Positions 43,523 through 53,583 are shown, numbered from the stretch's first letter. The stretch is DNA of 64,000 bases from Micrococcus sp023147585 (GCF_044872765.1 NZ_CP085253.1:62001-126000), one strand, 5' to 3'. Numbers and translations: made by a program. The notes: generated from the sequence alone by a model not told the origin.

Positions 43523-46500
43523 GGATCCACCGGATGCGGCTGCAGGGGCTCGGCCCCTATGCGGACCGCCAGGACGTCGACTTCGCCGCGCTGAACGCCG
43601 CGGGCCTCTTCCTGCTCGACGGCCCCACGGGCGCCGGCAAGTCCACCATCCTCGCCGCGCTCTGCTATGCCCTGTACGGCTCGGTGCCGGGCGGCCGCTT
43701 GCCCGAGTCCCTCGTCACCACGCTGCGCGAGCCCGGGGCCGTGACGCCCGAGGTGCTCCTGGAGTTCTCGGTGCAGGGCCGCCGCTTCGAGGTGCTCCGC
43801 TCCCCGAAGCACCTGCGGAAGAAGAAGAAGGGTGACGGCCTGACCTCCACGCAGGCCGCGGTGTCCCTGCGCGAGCACGCGGAGGGGGAGTGGGGTGCCC
43901 CGCTGACCCGCGCGGACGAGGTGGGCCAGCTGATCGCCTCCGTCATGCACCTGGACGCCGATCAGTTCATGCAGGTCGTCCTGCTGCCCCAGGGCCAGTT
44001 CGCGCAGTTCCTCACCGCCACGTCGGACGACCGCCGGGCCCTGCTGCGCCGCCTCTTCGGCACGCAGCGCTTCGACGGCGTCGAGGAGCATCTCAAGGGG
44101 GAGGCCTCCCGCCTGGACGGAGCCGTCGCCGCGGACGCCGCGATCGCCGACGCCGCGCGCGCCCAGCTGCGCGACGCGATGCGCGAGGAGCTCGGCGAGG
44201 GCTGGCCCGCGCCCGAGCCGCACCCCGAGACGGACGAGGGCCTCCTGGACCTCGCCGTGCGGCGGGCCGATGCAGCGCGGGAGGCGGCCGGAGCCGGACT
44301 CACCGCGGCCCACACGGCGGAGCGGGACGCCCGCGCCGCCGTGCGCGCGCTCGAGAGCACGGCGGCCTCCCTCGCGGCCGCGGCCGGATGGACGGACCGT
44401 CTCTCCGTGCACGAGGCCTCCGCGCGGGAGACCGGGGAGGGCCGTGCCGCGGTGCTCGCCCATGAGCGGGCGGGCCGCGTGCTCGCCGCGGCCGCGCGTG
44501 CCCGGCGCGCCGAGCACGCGGAGCACGCCGAGGGCGAGCGCGCGGCCACGGCGGCGGTCGGGGTCGCCGCCGAGCCGTTGGCCGCCTCGTGGCTCGGCGA
44601 GGCGTCCGGGGAGGGCGAGCAGGACGAGGTCGCCGGTGCCACGGTGTCGGTCGCCCGCACCGCGCTGCAGCGGGCGGACCGCGCGGCGGACGCCGTCGAG
44701 GCCGCCGTGAAGGACCGCGCCCGGATGGCGAGGCTCGAGGAGGAGCAGGCCGCCGGCGGCGCCCGGCGCGAGGCGATCGAGGGGGAACGTGCGGCGGGGG
44801 CTCACGAGCGAGAGGCGCGTTCCACGGCGATCGTGGCCGTGCGGGAGGCCGTCGAGTCGGGTGGGGCCCGGCTCGGCGCCCGCGCGGCCGTCGACCGCCG
44901 GGCGGAGGAGGCCCGCACGCGGCGTGCCGCGGCCGGACTGGCGGAGGAGCGTCGTGCCGCCGCCGAGAGGGCCCGCGCCGATCACGAGAGGCTCGTCGCG
45001 CGGGAGCGCGCGGCCGCGGAGAAGCACGTGGGGCTGCTGCGCTCGCGCTACGAGCAGGCGGCGTCCGAGCTCTCGGAGCAGCTCGTCGAGGGGGAGCCGT
45101 GCGCGGTGTGCGGGTCGCCGGCGCACCCGCGTCCGGCGCCCGCGGCCGCGACCACGGTGACCGAGGCCGACGTCGCCGCCGCGGAGAAGGCACGGGACCG
45201 TGCCGGCGCCGCGGCCGCCCAGGCCGAGGCCGCCCGGGAGCGGGCCGAGTCCGCCCTGAGAGAGGCCCGGGACGCCGCCGGCGGGCTCGGCGTGGAGGAG
45301 GCCGAGGCGGCCCTGGGTGCCGCCGAGGCCGAGCAGGCCGACCTCGCCGCCGTCGCCAAGGCCCTGGCCGCGGACCGCCGGACCCTGACGAAGCTCGAGA
45401 CGGCGCAGACCGCGGCGGAGTCGGCGGACGCCGCCCTCGCGCTCGAGGCCGAGCGCCTCGAGGAGGCCACGGCGCGGCGCGCCGAGCGGCTCCTCGAGCT
45501 GCGGGCCGCGGTCGAGGCCGCTCAGGCCGACGCCGAGGACCTGGACGTCCGGCGCGGCCAGGTCGGCGGTGCCCGCCGTGCCCTGCGCGCCCTCGCCGAC
45601 GCGGCCGAGGCGCAGGCGCGTGCCGCCGCCGTGCGCGCGGAGACCGCGGAGGCCCTCGCCGCCGCCCTCGCCGCGGAGGACTTCACCGGTGCCGAGGCGG
45701 CGGCGCAGGCACGGCTCGACGACGACGACGCGAGCGCCCTCACCGCTCGGGTGTGCGCGTGGGACGAGGAGGGCGCCCGCCTGGCCGAGCTCGGAACCAC
45801 CGAGCTCGTCGCCGAGGGCCGTGCCCTCGGCGAGGCCGGCACCGCCGCCCCGACCCAGGAGGAGAGCGCCGCCGCGGCCGAACGCCTCGCCGCCGCCGAG
45901 GCGGCCAGCGCGGAGCGGGCCACCGCCGTCGGCAGGCTGGACACCCTGGTGGCGACGGTGCGCCGTCAGTCCGCGGCGCTGACCGACGTGCTGGGCCGCT
46001 CCGCGGCGCTCATCGAGGAGCACCGCACGGTCACGCAGCTGCTCGCGCTCGTGCGCGGGGGCGGGGAGAACCGCCTCAAGATGCCGCTGACCAACTACGT
46101 GCTGGCCGGCCGGCTCGAGGAGGTCGCCGCGGCGGCGACCGAGCGCCTGCTGGCCATGACGGATGCCCGGTACAGCATCGAGTACTCGGACGCCGTGGGC
46201 GGCCGCGGCAACAAGGGCCTGGAGCTCGTGATCCGTGACCACTACGTCGACGAGACGCGGCACCCCTCCACGCTCTCGGGCGGGGAGACGTTCATGGCCT
46301 CGCTGGCCCTGGCCTTGGGCCTCGCGGACACGGTGCAGGCGGAGTCCGGCGGCATCGAGCTGGACACGCTCTTCGTGGACGAGGGCTTCGGCTCGCTGGA
46401 CTCCGAGACGCTCGACGACGTGCTGGACGTCGTGGACTCCCTGCGCTCGGGCGGGCGCACGGTGGGGCTCGTCTCCCACGTGGACCGCATGAAGCAGGAG

Positions 46501-46569
46501 ATCGGCGTGCGCCTCGAGGTCCGCAAGGACCGCCGCGGCTCGAGCCTCACCGTCCACGACGGGACCTGA
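43519..46569 (+). CDS. sbcC: Exonuclease SbcCD subunit C
   Basis: Rad50/SMC-like ATPase of 1016 residues. The N-terminal half-site has FLLDGPTGAGKSTIL (about 32-46). Long Ala/Glu/Arg coiled-coil arms flank the zinc hook CAVCGSPAHP (about 528), where two subunits join. The C-terminal half-site has the signature TLSGGETFMASLALALG (about 915) and Walker B TLFVDEGFGSLDSETLDD (about 952). The start ATG at 43519 follows from the 4-base overlap with sbcD. Confidence 0.95.
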   Translation: MRIHRMRLQGLGPYADRQDVDFAALNAAGLFLLDGPTGAGKSTILAALCYALYGSVPGGRLPESLVTTLREPGAVTPEVLLEFSVQGRRFEVLRSPKHLRKKKKGDGLTSTQAAVSLREHAEGEWGAPLTRADEVGQLIASVMHLDADQFMQVVLLPQGQFAQFLTATSDDRRALLRRLFGTQRFDGVEEHLKGEASRLDGAVAADAAIADAARAQLRDAMREELGEGWPAPEPHPETDEGLLDLAVRRADAAREAAGAGLTAAHTAERDARAAVRALESTAASLAAAAGWTDRLSVHEASARETGEGRAAVLAHERAGRVLAAAARARRAEHAEHAEGERAATAAVGVAAEPLAASWLGEASGEGEQDEVAGATVSVARTALQRADRAADAVEAAVKDRARMARLEEEQAAGGARREAIEGERAAGAHEREARSTAIVAVREAVESGGARLGARAAVDRRAEEARTRRAAAGLAEERRAAAERARADHERLVARERAAAEKHVGLLRSRYEQAASELSEQLVEGEPCAVCGSPAHPRPAPAAATTVTEADVAAAEKARDRAGAAAAQAEAARERAESALREARDAAGGLGVEEAEAALGAAEAEQADLAAVAKALAADRRTLTKLETAQTAAESADAALALEAERLEEATARRAERLLELRAAVEAAQADAEDLDVRRGQVGGARRALRALADAAEAQARAAAVRAETAEALAAALAAEDFTGAEAAAQARLDDDDASALTARVCAWDEEGARLAELGTTELVAEGRALGEAGTAAPTQEESAAAAERLAAAEAASAERATAVGRLDTLVATVRRQSAALTDVLGRSAALIEEHRTVTQLLALVRGGGENRLKMPLTNYVLAGRLEEVAAAATERLLAMTDARYSIEYSDAVGGRGNKGLELVIRDHYVDETRHPSTLSGGETFMASLALALGLADTVQAESGGIELDTLFVDEGFGSLDSETLDDVLDVVDSLRSGGRTVGLVSHVDRMKQEIGVRLEVRKDRRGSSLTVHDGT

Positions 46570-46586
46570 GGGAGCCGCCCGACGGG

Positions 46587-46619
46587 CGAGGAGCCGACCG
46601 CGCAGCGGTCGACCCCTCG
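46587..46619. terminator. Two-way terminator between sbcC and the RND gene
   Basis: A perfect 7-bp stem (46595-46601 with 46605-46611, loop GCA) extended after a 3-base internal loop by CGAGG/CCTCG (46587-46591 with 46615-46619). It lies between two convergent genes and can serve both strands. Confidence 0.7.
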
Positions 46620-46658
46620 TCCTGCGCCGTCGCGCGGCGCCTCGGGCACGGTGGCGTC

Positions 46659-49600
46659 TCAGGCCCGGCGGCGCCGCCGTCCGGCCATCCCGGCCAGCCC
46701 CGTCCGGAGGCGAGAGGGCAGGCCACGGCGACCTCCGCCGCCGGAGGCCGAGGAGCCCGCCCCGGCCGAGGACCCCGCTGCCGACGAGCCGTCGGCCCCC
46801 GGCACCCCGGCCTGGCCGGCACGCTGCCCGGCCGCGGCCCGTTCTGCCTCCGCCGCACGGCGCTCGGCGTCGATCCGCTCCCGCTCCTCGGCCTCGGCCG
46901 CCCGGCGCTCCTCGAGCTCGGCCACGCGGCCCCGCTCGCCCCGGGACTCGATCATGCGGTAGAGGACCGGCACCAGCACGAGCGTGAGCAGCGTGGAGGA
47001 GACCAGGCCGCCCACCACGGCCACGGCGAGCGGCTGGGACATGAAGCCCGCGTGGCCGGTGATCCCGAGCGCCGTGGGCATCATGGCGAGCACCGTGGCC
47101 AGCGCCGTCATCACCACGGGGCGCACGCGGTTGAGCGCGCCGAGCTCGATGGCCTCGTCCAGGGGCATGGCGTGGTCCCGCCGGTACTGGTTGATGAGGT
47201 CGATCAGCACGATCGCGTTGGTCACCACGATGCCGATGAGCATGAGCACGCCGATCATGGTGGGCAGGCCCAGCGCGGTCCCCGTGACCAGCAGCGCCAG
47301 GACGACGCCCGTGGCGGCGAACGGGATGGACACGAGCAGCACGAGCGGCTGGCGCAGCGAGTTGAACGTGGCCACCAGGACCACGTACACCACCGCGATC
47401 GCGGCCAGGAGCGCGAGCCCCAGGTCCCGGAACGTCTGCTCCTGCTGGGTGGCCGCTCCGCCGATGGTGGCCGTGACCCCCTCGGGCAGCTCGAGGCCGT
47501 CGAGGGCCTCGCCCACGCCTCGGGAGACCGCGCCGAGGTCCTGCCCCTCGGGCTTCACGCTCACCACGGCGGTGCGCTCGCCGTTGGAGGAGGTGACGCT
47601 CGCGGGCACCTCGCGCTGGGACACCGCGGCGAGCTCCTCGAGCGGCACGGGTCCCTGCGGGGTCTGCACCGGGACGGCGCGCAGCTCGTCGAGGGTCTCC
47701 ACGGGCTCCGGGTCGCCCAGCCGCACCGTGTACTCCTGGAAGCCGAACCGCACGTCGCCCACCGGCAGGGCCTGCAGCGCACCGGCCACCTGGCCCGAGA
47801 CGGCCTCCTCGGTCAGGCCCCGCTCGGCGGCGGCCTGGGTGTCCACGTCCACCTGGAAGGTGGGGCGGGTGTCCGAGGCGGGCGTGGTGACCTGCCGCGC
47901 CCCCTCGACGCCGCGCAGCCGCTCGGCCACCGTGTTCGCGGCCTCGTCGAGCGCCTCGGGCGAGGACGCGCGCACGGACACGTCGATGTCCTGCGAGCCG
48001 CCGGGGCCCTGCTGGCTCGAGAGGGACACCTCGCCCACGCCCTCGAGCGCGGCCAGGCCCTGCCGCACGGTGTCCTGCAGGGCCTCCTGGTCCGCGTCCT
48101 CGTCCGTGACGACCGTGAACTGGGCGCTGTCCGCGGCACCGCCGGCGCCGAAGAAGCTTCCCTGGCCGCCCGCCGTGAACTGCACGGTCTCCACGCCCTC
48201 GGTGTCCATCAGGGACTGCTCGACCTTCTCGGCCGCCGCAGCGGTGGCCTCCAGCGAGGTGCCCCGCCTCTGCTGAGCGGTGACCACGAAGGAGTTCTGC
48301 CCGGAGTCGCCGAGCAGGTTGGTGGGGACCAGGGGCAGCAGCGCCGCGGTGCCCGCCAGGAGCACGACGGCGGCCGCGAGGGTGGTCTTGGCGTGCCGCT
48401 GGGTCCAGCGCAGTGCGGGGCGGTACGCGTCCGTGAGCCACGAGCGGTGCGCCGTCGGACGGGCGTCGGCGGCCTGGCGCGGCGCGTCCGCGGCACGCCG
48501 CGGGGCGCGCAGGAACCACCAGCACAGCACCGGGATGATCGTGAGCGCCACCAGGAGGGAGGCGAGCAGGGCGATCGTCGTCGTGACCGCGAAGGGGCGG
48601 AACAGCTCGCCGGCCAGGCCGCCCACGAACCCGATGGGCAGGAACACGGCCACGGCGACGAGGGTGGACGCGGTGACCGCGGTGGCCACCTCCCGCGTGC
48701 CCTCGAGGATGGCGGTGCGCCGGTCCTCGCCCAGGCTCAGGTGCCGCCGGATGTTCTCGACGACGACGATCGCGTCGTCCACGACGCGGCCGATCGAGAT
48801 GGTGAGCGCACCGAGGGTGAGGGTGTTCAGCGAGTAGCCGGCCACGCTCACGCCGATCAGCGCGGCCAGCAGGGAGAGCGGGATGGACACGGCCGTGACG
48901 AGCGTGGAGCGGGCCGAGAGGAGGAAGACGGCGATCACGAGGACCGCGAAGGCCAGGCCCAGCATGCCCTCCACGAGAAGGCTGTCGATGGACTGCTGGA
49001 TGAACGGCGCCTGGTCGAACACGACCGCGAGATGGGATCCGCCGCCCAGGAGGGACTCGAGCTCCGGCATCGCGTCGCGCACCGCCTGGGAGACCGCCAC
49101 GAGGTCGGCGTCCGGGATCGCCGTGACGGAGAGCGAGAGCGTGTCCGCGCCGTCGGTGCGGGTCACGGAGGTGGGGTCCTCGGCGGCGAGGCTCACCTCG
49201 GCGACCTCCGACAGCGGCCGGGGGGTGCCCTCGGAGGAGGCTGCGGGGGCGGCCGGTGCCGCGCCGGTCCCGGGGGCGGTGGCCTCATCGGGCGTCGTCG
49301 TGCCCGGGGCGGGCGGTCCGCCGCCCCCGGCGCCGGAGGCCTCGCCCGCGGACCCGGAGTCCGACCCGGAGCCGGGGGTGACGGTCACCTGGGAGAGCTC
49401 CTCGAGGGACTCGACCGGGGAGCCGGCCTGGACCGGATAGGTGATCTCGTCCTGCGTGACCTGGCCGATGGGGAACAGGCCGGCGTTCTCCTCCAGGGCC
49501 GTGGTGATGTCCTGGGTGGTCATCCCGGCGGCGGCGAGGGCCTGCTGGTCCGGCACGACGGAGACGTACTCCTCGGTGCCGCCGATCACCTGGGCGCCGC

Positions 49601-50111
49601 GGACGCCGTCGAGCTTCTGCAGGCGGGGCGCCACCACGTCCTCGGCCCGGCGGCGCAGCTCGTTGAGGTCCTCGTCCCCGGAGAGCGCGAGGAAGACCAC
49701 CGGGAAGTCGGAGACCGACCCCGCGAAGGAGGTGGTCTCGGTCTCCTCCGGCAGCTGGGCGCCGAGGTTGGAGATCACGCGGTCCACCTGGGAGCGCGCC
49801 CGGTTGAGATCCGTGCCGTACTCGAAGCGAAGCTGCACGGCGTTGAAGGAGGAGCGCGACGTGGACTGGGAGGACTCGAGCCCCTCGACGGCCTGCAGGG
49901 CCGTCTCGAGGGGCTCGCCCACCGTGGCGTCCACCACCTCCGGGCTCGCGCCCGGGTAGGTGGTGGACACCGAGATGACGGGCAGCTCGAGGGACGGGAT
50001 GAGCTCCCGCTTGAGCTGACCGGCGGAGATGACGCCGAACACCGCGACGAACACGGTGACGAGCGCCACGAGCGCCCGCTGCGACAGTGAGAACCGGGCG
50101 AGCGCTCCCAT
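46659..50111 (-). CDS. RND family efflux protein (HAE1/SwrC type)
   Basis: A 1150-residue proton-driven pump with the AcrB-like plan: membrane helix 1 (about 12-32), a large extracytoplasmic porter part, six helices (about 340-540, with ISIGRVVDDAIVVVENIRRH), a second porter part, and six more. A 50-residue Gly/Ser/Pro linker (about 246-296) and a Glu/Arg- then Gly/Ser-rich tail of about 80 residues are unusual. No periplasmic adaptor or outer-membrane channel is nearby, as expected in a Gram-positive cell; Bacillus SwrC is the closest model. Only 6 bases after mqo. Confidence 0.9.
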   Translation of the reverse strand: MGALARFSLSQRALVALVTVFVAVFGVISAGQLKRELIPSLELPVISVSTTYPGASPEVVDATVGEPLETALQAVEGLESSQSTSRSSFNAVQLRFEYGTDLNRARSQVDRVISNLGAQLPEETETTSFAGSVSDFPVVFLALSGDEDLNELRRRAEDVVAPRLQKLDGVRGAQVIGGTEEYVSVVPDQQALAAAGMTTQDITTALEENAGLFPIGQVTQDEITYPVQAGSPVESLEELSQVTVTPGSGSDSGSAGEASGAGGGGPPAPGTTTPDEATAPGTGAAPAAPAASSEGTPRPLSEVAEVSLAAEDPTSVTRTDGADTLSLSVTAIPDADLVAVSQAVRDAMPELESLLGGGSHLAVVFDQAPFIQQSIDSLLVEGMLGLAFAVLVIAVFLLSARSTLVTAVSIPLSLLAALIGVSVAGYSLNTLTLGALTISIGRVVDDAIVVVENIRRHLSLGEDRRTAILEGTREVATAVTASTLVAVAVFLPIGFVGGLAGELFRPFAVTTTIALLASLLVALTIIPVLCWWFLRAPRRAADAPRQAADARPTAHRSWLTDAYRPALRWTQRHAKTTLAAAVVLLAGTAALLPLVPTNLLGDSGQNSFVVTAQQRRGTSLEATAAAAEKVEQSLMDTEGVETVQFTAGGQGSFFGAGGAADSAQFTVVTDEDADQEALQDTVRQGLAALEGVGEVSLSSQQGPGGSQDIDVSVRASSPEALDEAANTVAERLRGVEGARQVTTPASDTRPTFQVDVDTQAAAERGLTEEAVSGQVAGALQALPVGDVRFGFQEYTVRLGDPEPVETLDELRAVPVQTPQGPVPLEELAAVSQREVPASVTSSNGERTAVVSVKPEGQDLGAVSRGVGEALDGLELPEGVTATIGGAATQQEQTFRDLGLALLAAIAVVYVVLVATFNSLRQPLVLLVSIPFAATGVVLALLVTGTALGLPTMIGVLMLIGIVVTNAIVLIDLINQYRRDHAMPLDEAIELGALNRVRPVVMTALATVLAMMPTALGITGHAGFMSQPLAVAVVGGLVSSTLLTLVLVPVLYRMIESRGERGRVAELEERRAAEAEERERIDAERRAAEAERAAAGQRAGQAGVPGADGSSAAGSSAGAGSSASGGGGRRGLPSRLRTGLAGMAGRRRRRA

Positions 50112-50117
50112 GGTCGG

Positions 50118-51599
50118 TCAGCCCAGCTGCAGGGTGGCTGCGGTGGCCTCGGTGACCTCGCGGAGCAGCTCCGGCTCCTCGTTGAGGGTGTGGCCCAGCG
50201 ACGGGATGAGCTCCTTGAGGGTGGAGTCCCATGCGCCCATCTTGGCGGGGAAGCAGCGCTCGAGCAGCTTCACCATGATGGGGGCCGCGGTGGAGGCGCC
50301 CGGGGACGCGCCCAGCAGGCCGCCGAGGGAGCCGTCCGCGTGGGTGACGACCTCGGTTCCGAACTGCAGCACGCCGCCGAAGCGGCCCTTCTTCTTCATC
50401 ACCTGCACGCGCTGGCCGGCGGTGATCAGCTCCCAGTCGGAGCCCTCGGCCTCCGGGTAGAACTCCTGGAGCGTGTCCACCTTCTTGGAGCGCGGCTTCA
50501 GCACCTCGGAGACGAGGTACTGCGTGAGCGGGATGTTGTCCTTCGCCACGTCGAGCATCACCGGCAGGTTGTGCGGGCGGATGGAGAGCGGCAGGTCCAG
50601 GTAGGAGCCGGTCTTGAGGAAGTTGGTGGAGAAGCCGGCGTAGGGGCCGAACAGCAGGGAGCGCTTGCCGTTGACGAAGCGGGTGTCCAGGTGGGGGACA
50701 GACATGGGCGGGGCGCCCACCGCGGCCTGGCCGTACACCTTGGCCATGTGGCGGTTCACCACGGCGTCGTCGGTGCAGCGGAAGAACTGGCCGGACACGG
50801 GGAAGCCGCCGAAGCCCTTGGCCTCGGGGATCCCCGAGTTCTGCAGCAGGTGCAGGGCACCGCCGCCGGCGCCGACGAACACGAAGCGGGCGCGGTCCGT
50901 GACGGTGGAGCCGGCGGCCTTGTTCTTGACCGTCACCTCCCAGCGGCCGTCGGTGCCGCGCTCCAGGCCGGTCACCTTGTGGCCGAAGCGCACCTCGGCA
51001 CCGTGGGAGGCCATGCTCGTCACGAGCTGGCGGGTGAGGGAGCCGAAGTCGACGTCGGTGCCGCCGGCCACGCGGGAGGCGGCGACGCGCGGGCCGGCGG
51101 GGCGGCCCTCCATGAGCAGAGGGGCCCACTCGGCGATCGTCGCCGGGTCCTCGGTGTGCTCCATCTGCGCGAAGAGCGGCTCGGCGGACATGGCCTCGTA
51201 GCGCTTGCGCAGGTAGTCGGCGTGGTCGTCGCCCCACACGAAGGACATGTGCGGCAGCGGGTTGATGAAGGACTTCGGGTCCTTGAGCGTGCCGTCCTTC
51301 ACGAGGGCGGACCAGAACTGGCGGGTCAGCATGAACTGCTCGTTGATGCCGAGGGCCTTGGAGACGTCCACCCGGCCGTCCTTGCCCATCGGGGAGTAGT
51401 TCAGCTCGCACAGGGCCGCGTGACCCGTGCCGGCGTTGTTCCACGGGTCGGAGGACTCCAGACCGGCCTGGTCCAGGTTCTCGTACAGGGCGATGGACCA
51501 CGTGGGCTCGAGCTTCTGGAGCATCACGCCGAGGGTGGCGGACATGATGCCGCCGCCGATCAGCACGACGTCGTGGGTGGTGGAAGAGGTGGTGGACAC
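50118..51599 (-). CDS. mqo: Malate:quinone oxidoreductase
   Basis: Membrane-associated FAD enzyme oxidising malate to oxaloacetate and passing electrons to menaquinone. The 493-residue protein begins with the FAD loop VVLIGGGIMSATLGVML and contains NNAGTGHAALCELNYSP, FVGAGGGALHLLQNSG and FGPYAGFSTNFLK, all typical of MQO. GTG at 51599 has an AGGAG box 6 bases upstream, so this message has a normal leader of about 80 bases. It is followed immediately by the RND gene. Confidence 0.95.
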   Translation of the reverse strand: MSTTSSTTHDVVLIGGGIMSATLGVMLQKLEPTWSIALYENLDQAGLESSDPWNNAGTGHAALCELNYSPMGKDGRVDVSKALGINEQFMLTRQFWSALVKDGTLKDPKSFINPLPHMSFVWGDDHADYLRKRYEAMSAEPLFAQMEHTEDPATIAEWAPLLMEGRPAGPRVAASRVAGGTDVDFGSLTRQLVTSMASHGAEVRFGHKVTGLERGTDGRWEVTVKNKAAGSTVTDRARFVFVGAGGGALHLLQNSGIPEAKGFGGFPVSGQFFRCTDDAVVNRHMAKVYGQAAVGAPPMSVPHLDTRFVNGKRSLLFGPYAGFSTNFLKTGSYLDLPLSIRPHNLPVMLDVAKDNIPLTQYLVSEVLKPRSKKVDTLQEFYPEAEGSDWELITAGQRVQVMKKKGRFGGVLQFGTEVVTHADGSLGGLLGASPGASTAAPIMVKLLERCFPAKMGAWDSTLKELIPSLGHTLNEEPELLREVTEATAATLQLG

Positions 51600-51687
51600 G
51601 GTCTACTCCTGGGACAGATCGACGGTGGTGGGGCACCGCGGGTCCCTCGGTTCTGCGGGGGGCCGCGGGTCGATGCCGCGGTGGCCC

Positions 51688-51693
51688 ACTCTA
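51688..51693 (-). promoter_or_regulatory. Candidate -10 box for mqo
   Basis: TAGAGT on the minus strand, about 88 bases before the mqo GTG. This gene keeps a Shine-Dalgarno, unlike the leaderless group. Confidence 0.45.
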
Positions 51694-51733
51694 CTACCGG
51701 ACGCCCCCGCTCCGGGTGCGTGGGCCGAGGGGG

Positions 51734-53431
51734 TCAGGCGTCCGTGACGCCGATGCGCGCGAAGGGCTCGTCGAGCTGGGGGGAGGTCGGGTACGAGGCC
51801 ACCCTGGGCCCCGTGGCCAGCGCGGAGATGGGGTAGACGAGCGGCAGGGCGGGCAGGTCCAGGGCCATCGCACGCACGACGCCGCGGTGCAGCTCGCGGC
51901 GTCGGTCGTCGTCGGGCTCCGCGGCGGCGGCCGCGAGGTCGCGCGCCACCCGGGGATTGACGTAGTTGGTCTCGGCCCGGCCCGAGCGGACGAACGGCTC
52001 GAGGAACGCGTGGGGGTCGCGGTAGGCCCCGCCGCGGCCCATGAGGTGGAACGCCCGGGTGGGCCGGGAGACCACGGCCCGCAGGTAGTCCTCGTCGTCC
52101 GGGACCGGCACGGGGGTCACCGTGATCCCCACCGCGCCCAGGTCCGCGGCGACCATCGCGTAGACGCGCTCGGGCTCGGGCAGGGAGGGGCGCCCCGTGG
52201 CCAGGGGGTACAGGAACTCGAGGGGCTCGCCCGCGTACCCGGACATCTCCCGGAGACGCTCGGCGCGGTCCGGATCGAGGTCGTGGTGCTCCGCCTCCTC
52301 GTCGCCGACGCCGAGGGCCGGCGGAACGAGGTCGTGGGCCGGGGCGGTGCCCTCGAGGAAGACGTCGCTGGAGGCCAGCCGCCCGCGGTCCACCGCGTGG
52401 GCCACGGCCTGGCGCAGATGCTGGGAGCGCAGCTGCGGATGGGCCAGGTTCATCCCGAGGTAGAGCACGGCCAGGGGATCGCGGGGAAGGACCTGCGTGC
52501 CGGCCTCCACGAGGGGGCGCAGCTGGCTGGGGGCCACCACGTCGATCACGTCCGCGGTGCCCCGGCGCAGCTCCCGCAGGCGGGTGCTCGCCCGGCCCCA
52601 CGCGTGCACGGCCACCGGCCCCGTGGCGGGCGCGTCCCCGCGGTGGCGGTCGGCGGGCATGAGCAGGGTGACGTCGGCGGGGTCCGCGGCCGCCGGCTCC
52701 CGCGCCGCGTGCGCGGCGGCCTCCTCGGCCGTGGCCCAGCGGAAGGCCCCGGTCCCCGCGGGGGTGACGACGTCGGCGTCCCCCACCCGGACCGTCCGGT
52801 CCCACGAGCCGGGGGAGGAGATGGCGAAGGGCGGGGAGCTCAGCGCCGCGGGGAGGTGGTGGAGGCGGGAGCGCAGGCGCAGTCGGACGGTCCGCTCGTC
52901 GGGCGTCTCGACGCCCGCGAAGGCGGTCTCCTCGGTCCCCGCGTGTCCGCCGAACGCGGACACGAACGGGGAGGGCATCGCGACGGTCCCGTCCACGGGG
53001 GTCGGCGGCGTGGACCAGCGCGTGACGTTGGCGGCCACGGCGGCGGCGTCGCACGGTGCGCCGTCCTCGAAGACCACGCCGTCGAGGAGGCGGAACTCGT
53101 GGGTGAGGCCGTCGTCCGAGACCGTGTGGGACTCCACGAGCTGGGGGGTCGGGGCCCCCGTGTCCGGGTCCACGCCGAGCAGCGTCTCGAGCACCTGGCG
53201 GGAGAGGCGGAAGGTCTCCGCGTCCCAGGCGCCCGCGGGGTCACGCGTGAGCGGGCGGCCCGGCGCGCCCACCACGAACGGCCGAGGGACCGCGGGGGCT
53301 GCGGGCGCCGCGGACGGGACGGTGGGGGTGGACGCGGCAGGCGTGGCCGGGGCCTCCCGCGCGCACCCGCTCAGGCCCACGCCGAGCGAGGCCAGGCCGA
53401 GGCCCATGAACCCGCGACGGCTGAGCTCCAT
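51734..53431 (-). CDS. ABC transporter substrate-binding lipoprotein (family 5)
   Basis: A 565-residue extracytoplasmic peptide/nickel-type binding protein. The signal has twin arginines (ELSRRGFMGLGLASLG) and a lipobox GLSGC (Cys at about 23), so it is probably a lipoprotein, perhaps exported by Tat. A Pro/Ala/Thr linker follows. The core has family-5 features such as VLYLGMNLAHPQL, DRGRLASSDVFLEGTAPAHDLVP and LPLVYPISALATGPRV. No permease or ATPase gene lies beside it. It starts 24 bases after tRNA-Leu on the same strand. Confidence 0.87.
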   Translation of the reverse strand: MELSRRGFMGLGLASLGVGLSGCAREAPATPAASTPTVPSAAPAAPAVPRPFVVGAPGRPLTRDPAGAWDAETFRLSRQVLETLLGVDPDTGAPTPQLVESHTVSDDGLTHEFRLLDGVVFEDGAPCDAAAVAANVTRWSTPPTPVDGTVAMPSPFVSAFGGHAGTEETAFAGVETPDERTVRLRLRSRLHHLPAALSSPPFAISSPGSWDRTVRVGDADVVTPAGTGAFRWATAEEAAAHAAREPAAADPADVTLLMPADRHRGDAPATGPVAVHAWGRASTRLRELRRGTADVIDVVAPSQLRPLVEAGTQVLPRDPLAVLYLGMNLAHPQLRSQHLRQAVAHAVDRGRLASSDVFLEGTAPAHDLVPPALGVGDEEAEHHDLDPDRAERLREMSGYAGEPLEFLYPLATGRPSLPEPERVYAMVAADLGAVGITVTPVPVPDDEDYLRAVVSRPTRAFHLMGRGGAYRDPHAFLEPFVRSGRAETNYVNPRVARDLAAAAAEPDDDRRRELHRGVVRAMALDLPALPLVYPISALATGPRVASYPTSPQLDEPFARIGVTDA

Positions 53432-53455
53432 GTCCGTCTCCTCGTGTCAGTGCTG

Positions 53456-53537
<82 letters not shown>

Positions 53538-53565
53538 CTGCCCCGCTCCTCGGGGGCGAGCTCAG

Positions 53566-53571
53566 ATCCTA
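53566..53571 (-). promoter_or_regulatory. Candidate -10 box for tRNA-Leu
   Basis: TAGGAT on the minus strand, 28 bases before the tRNA 5' end, just after the bcp stop. It would also drive the binding-protein gene downstream if there is no terminator. Confidence 0.45.
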
Positions 53572-53583
53572 CCGGCCGGTCCC

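Noticed and set aside
43372..48525. A 1717-codon open frame on the minus strand covering sbcC and part of the RND gene region
   Set aside because: It is antisense to sbcC, which has complete motifs, and in another frame of the RND gene. Long chance frames are expected at 73% GC because stop codons are AT-rich. The translation is low-complexity Arg/Gly/His/Val without any family signature.
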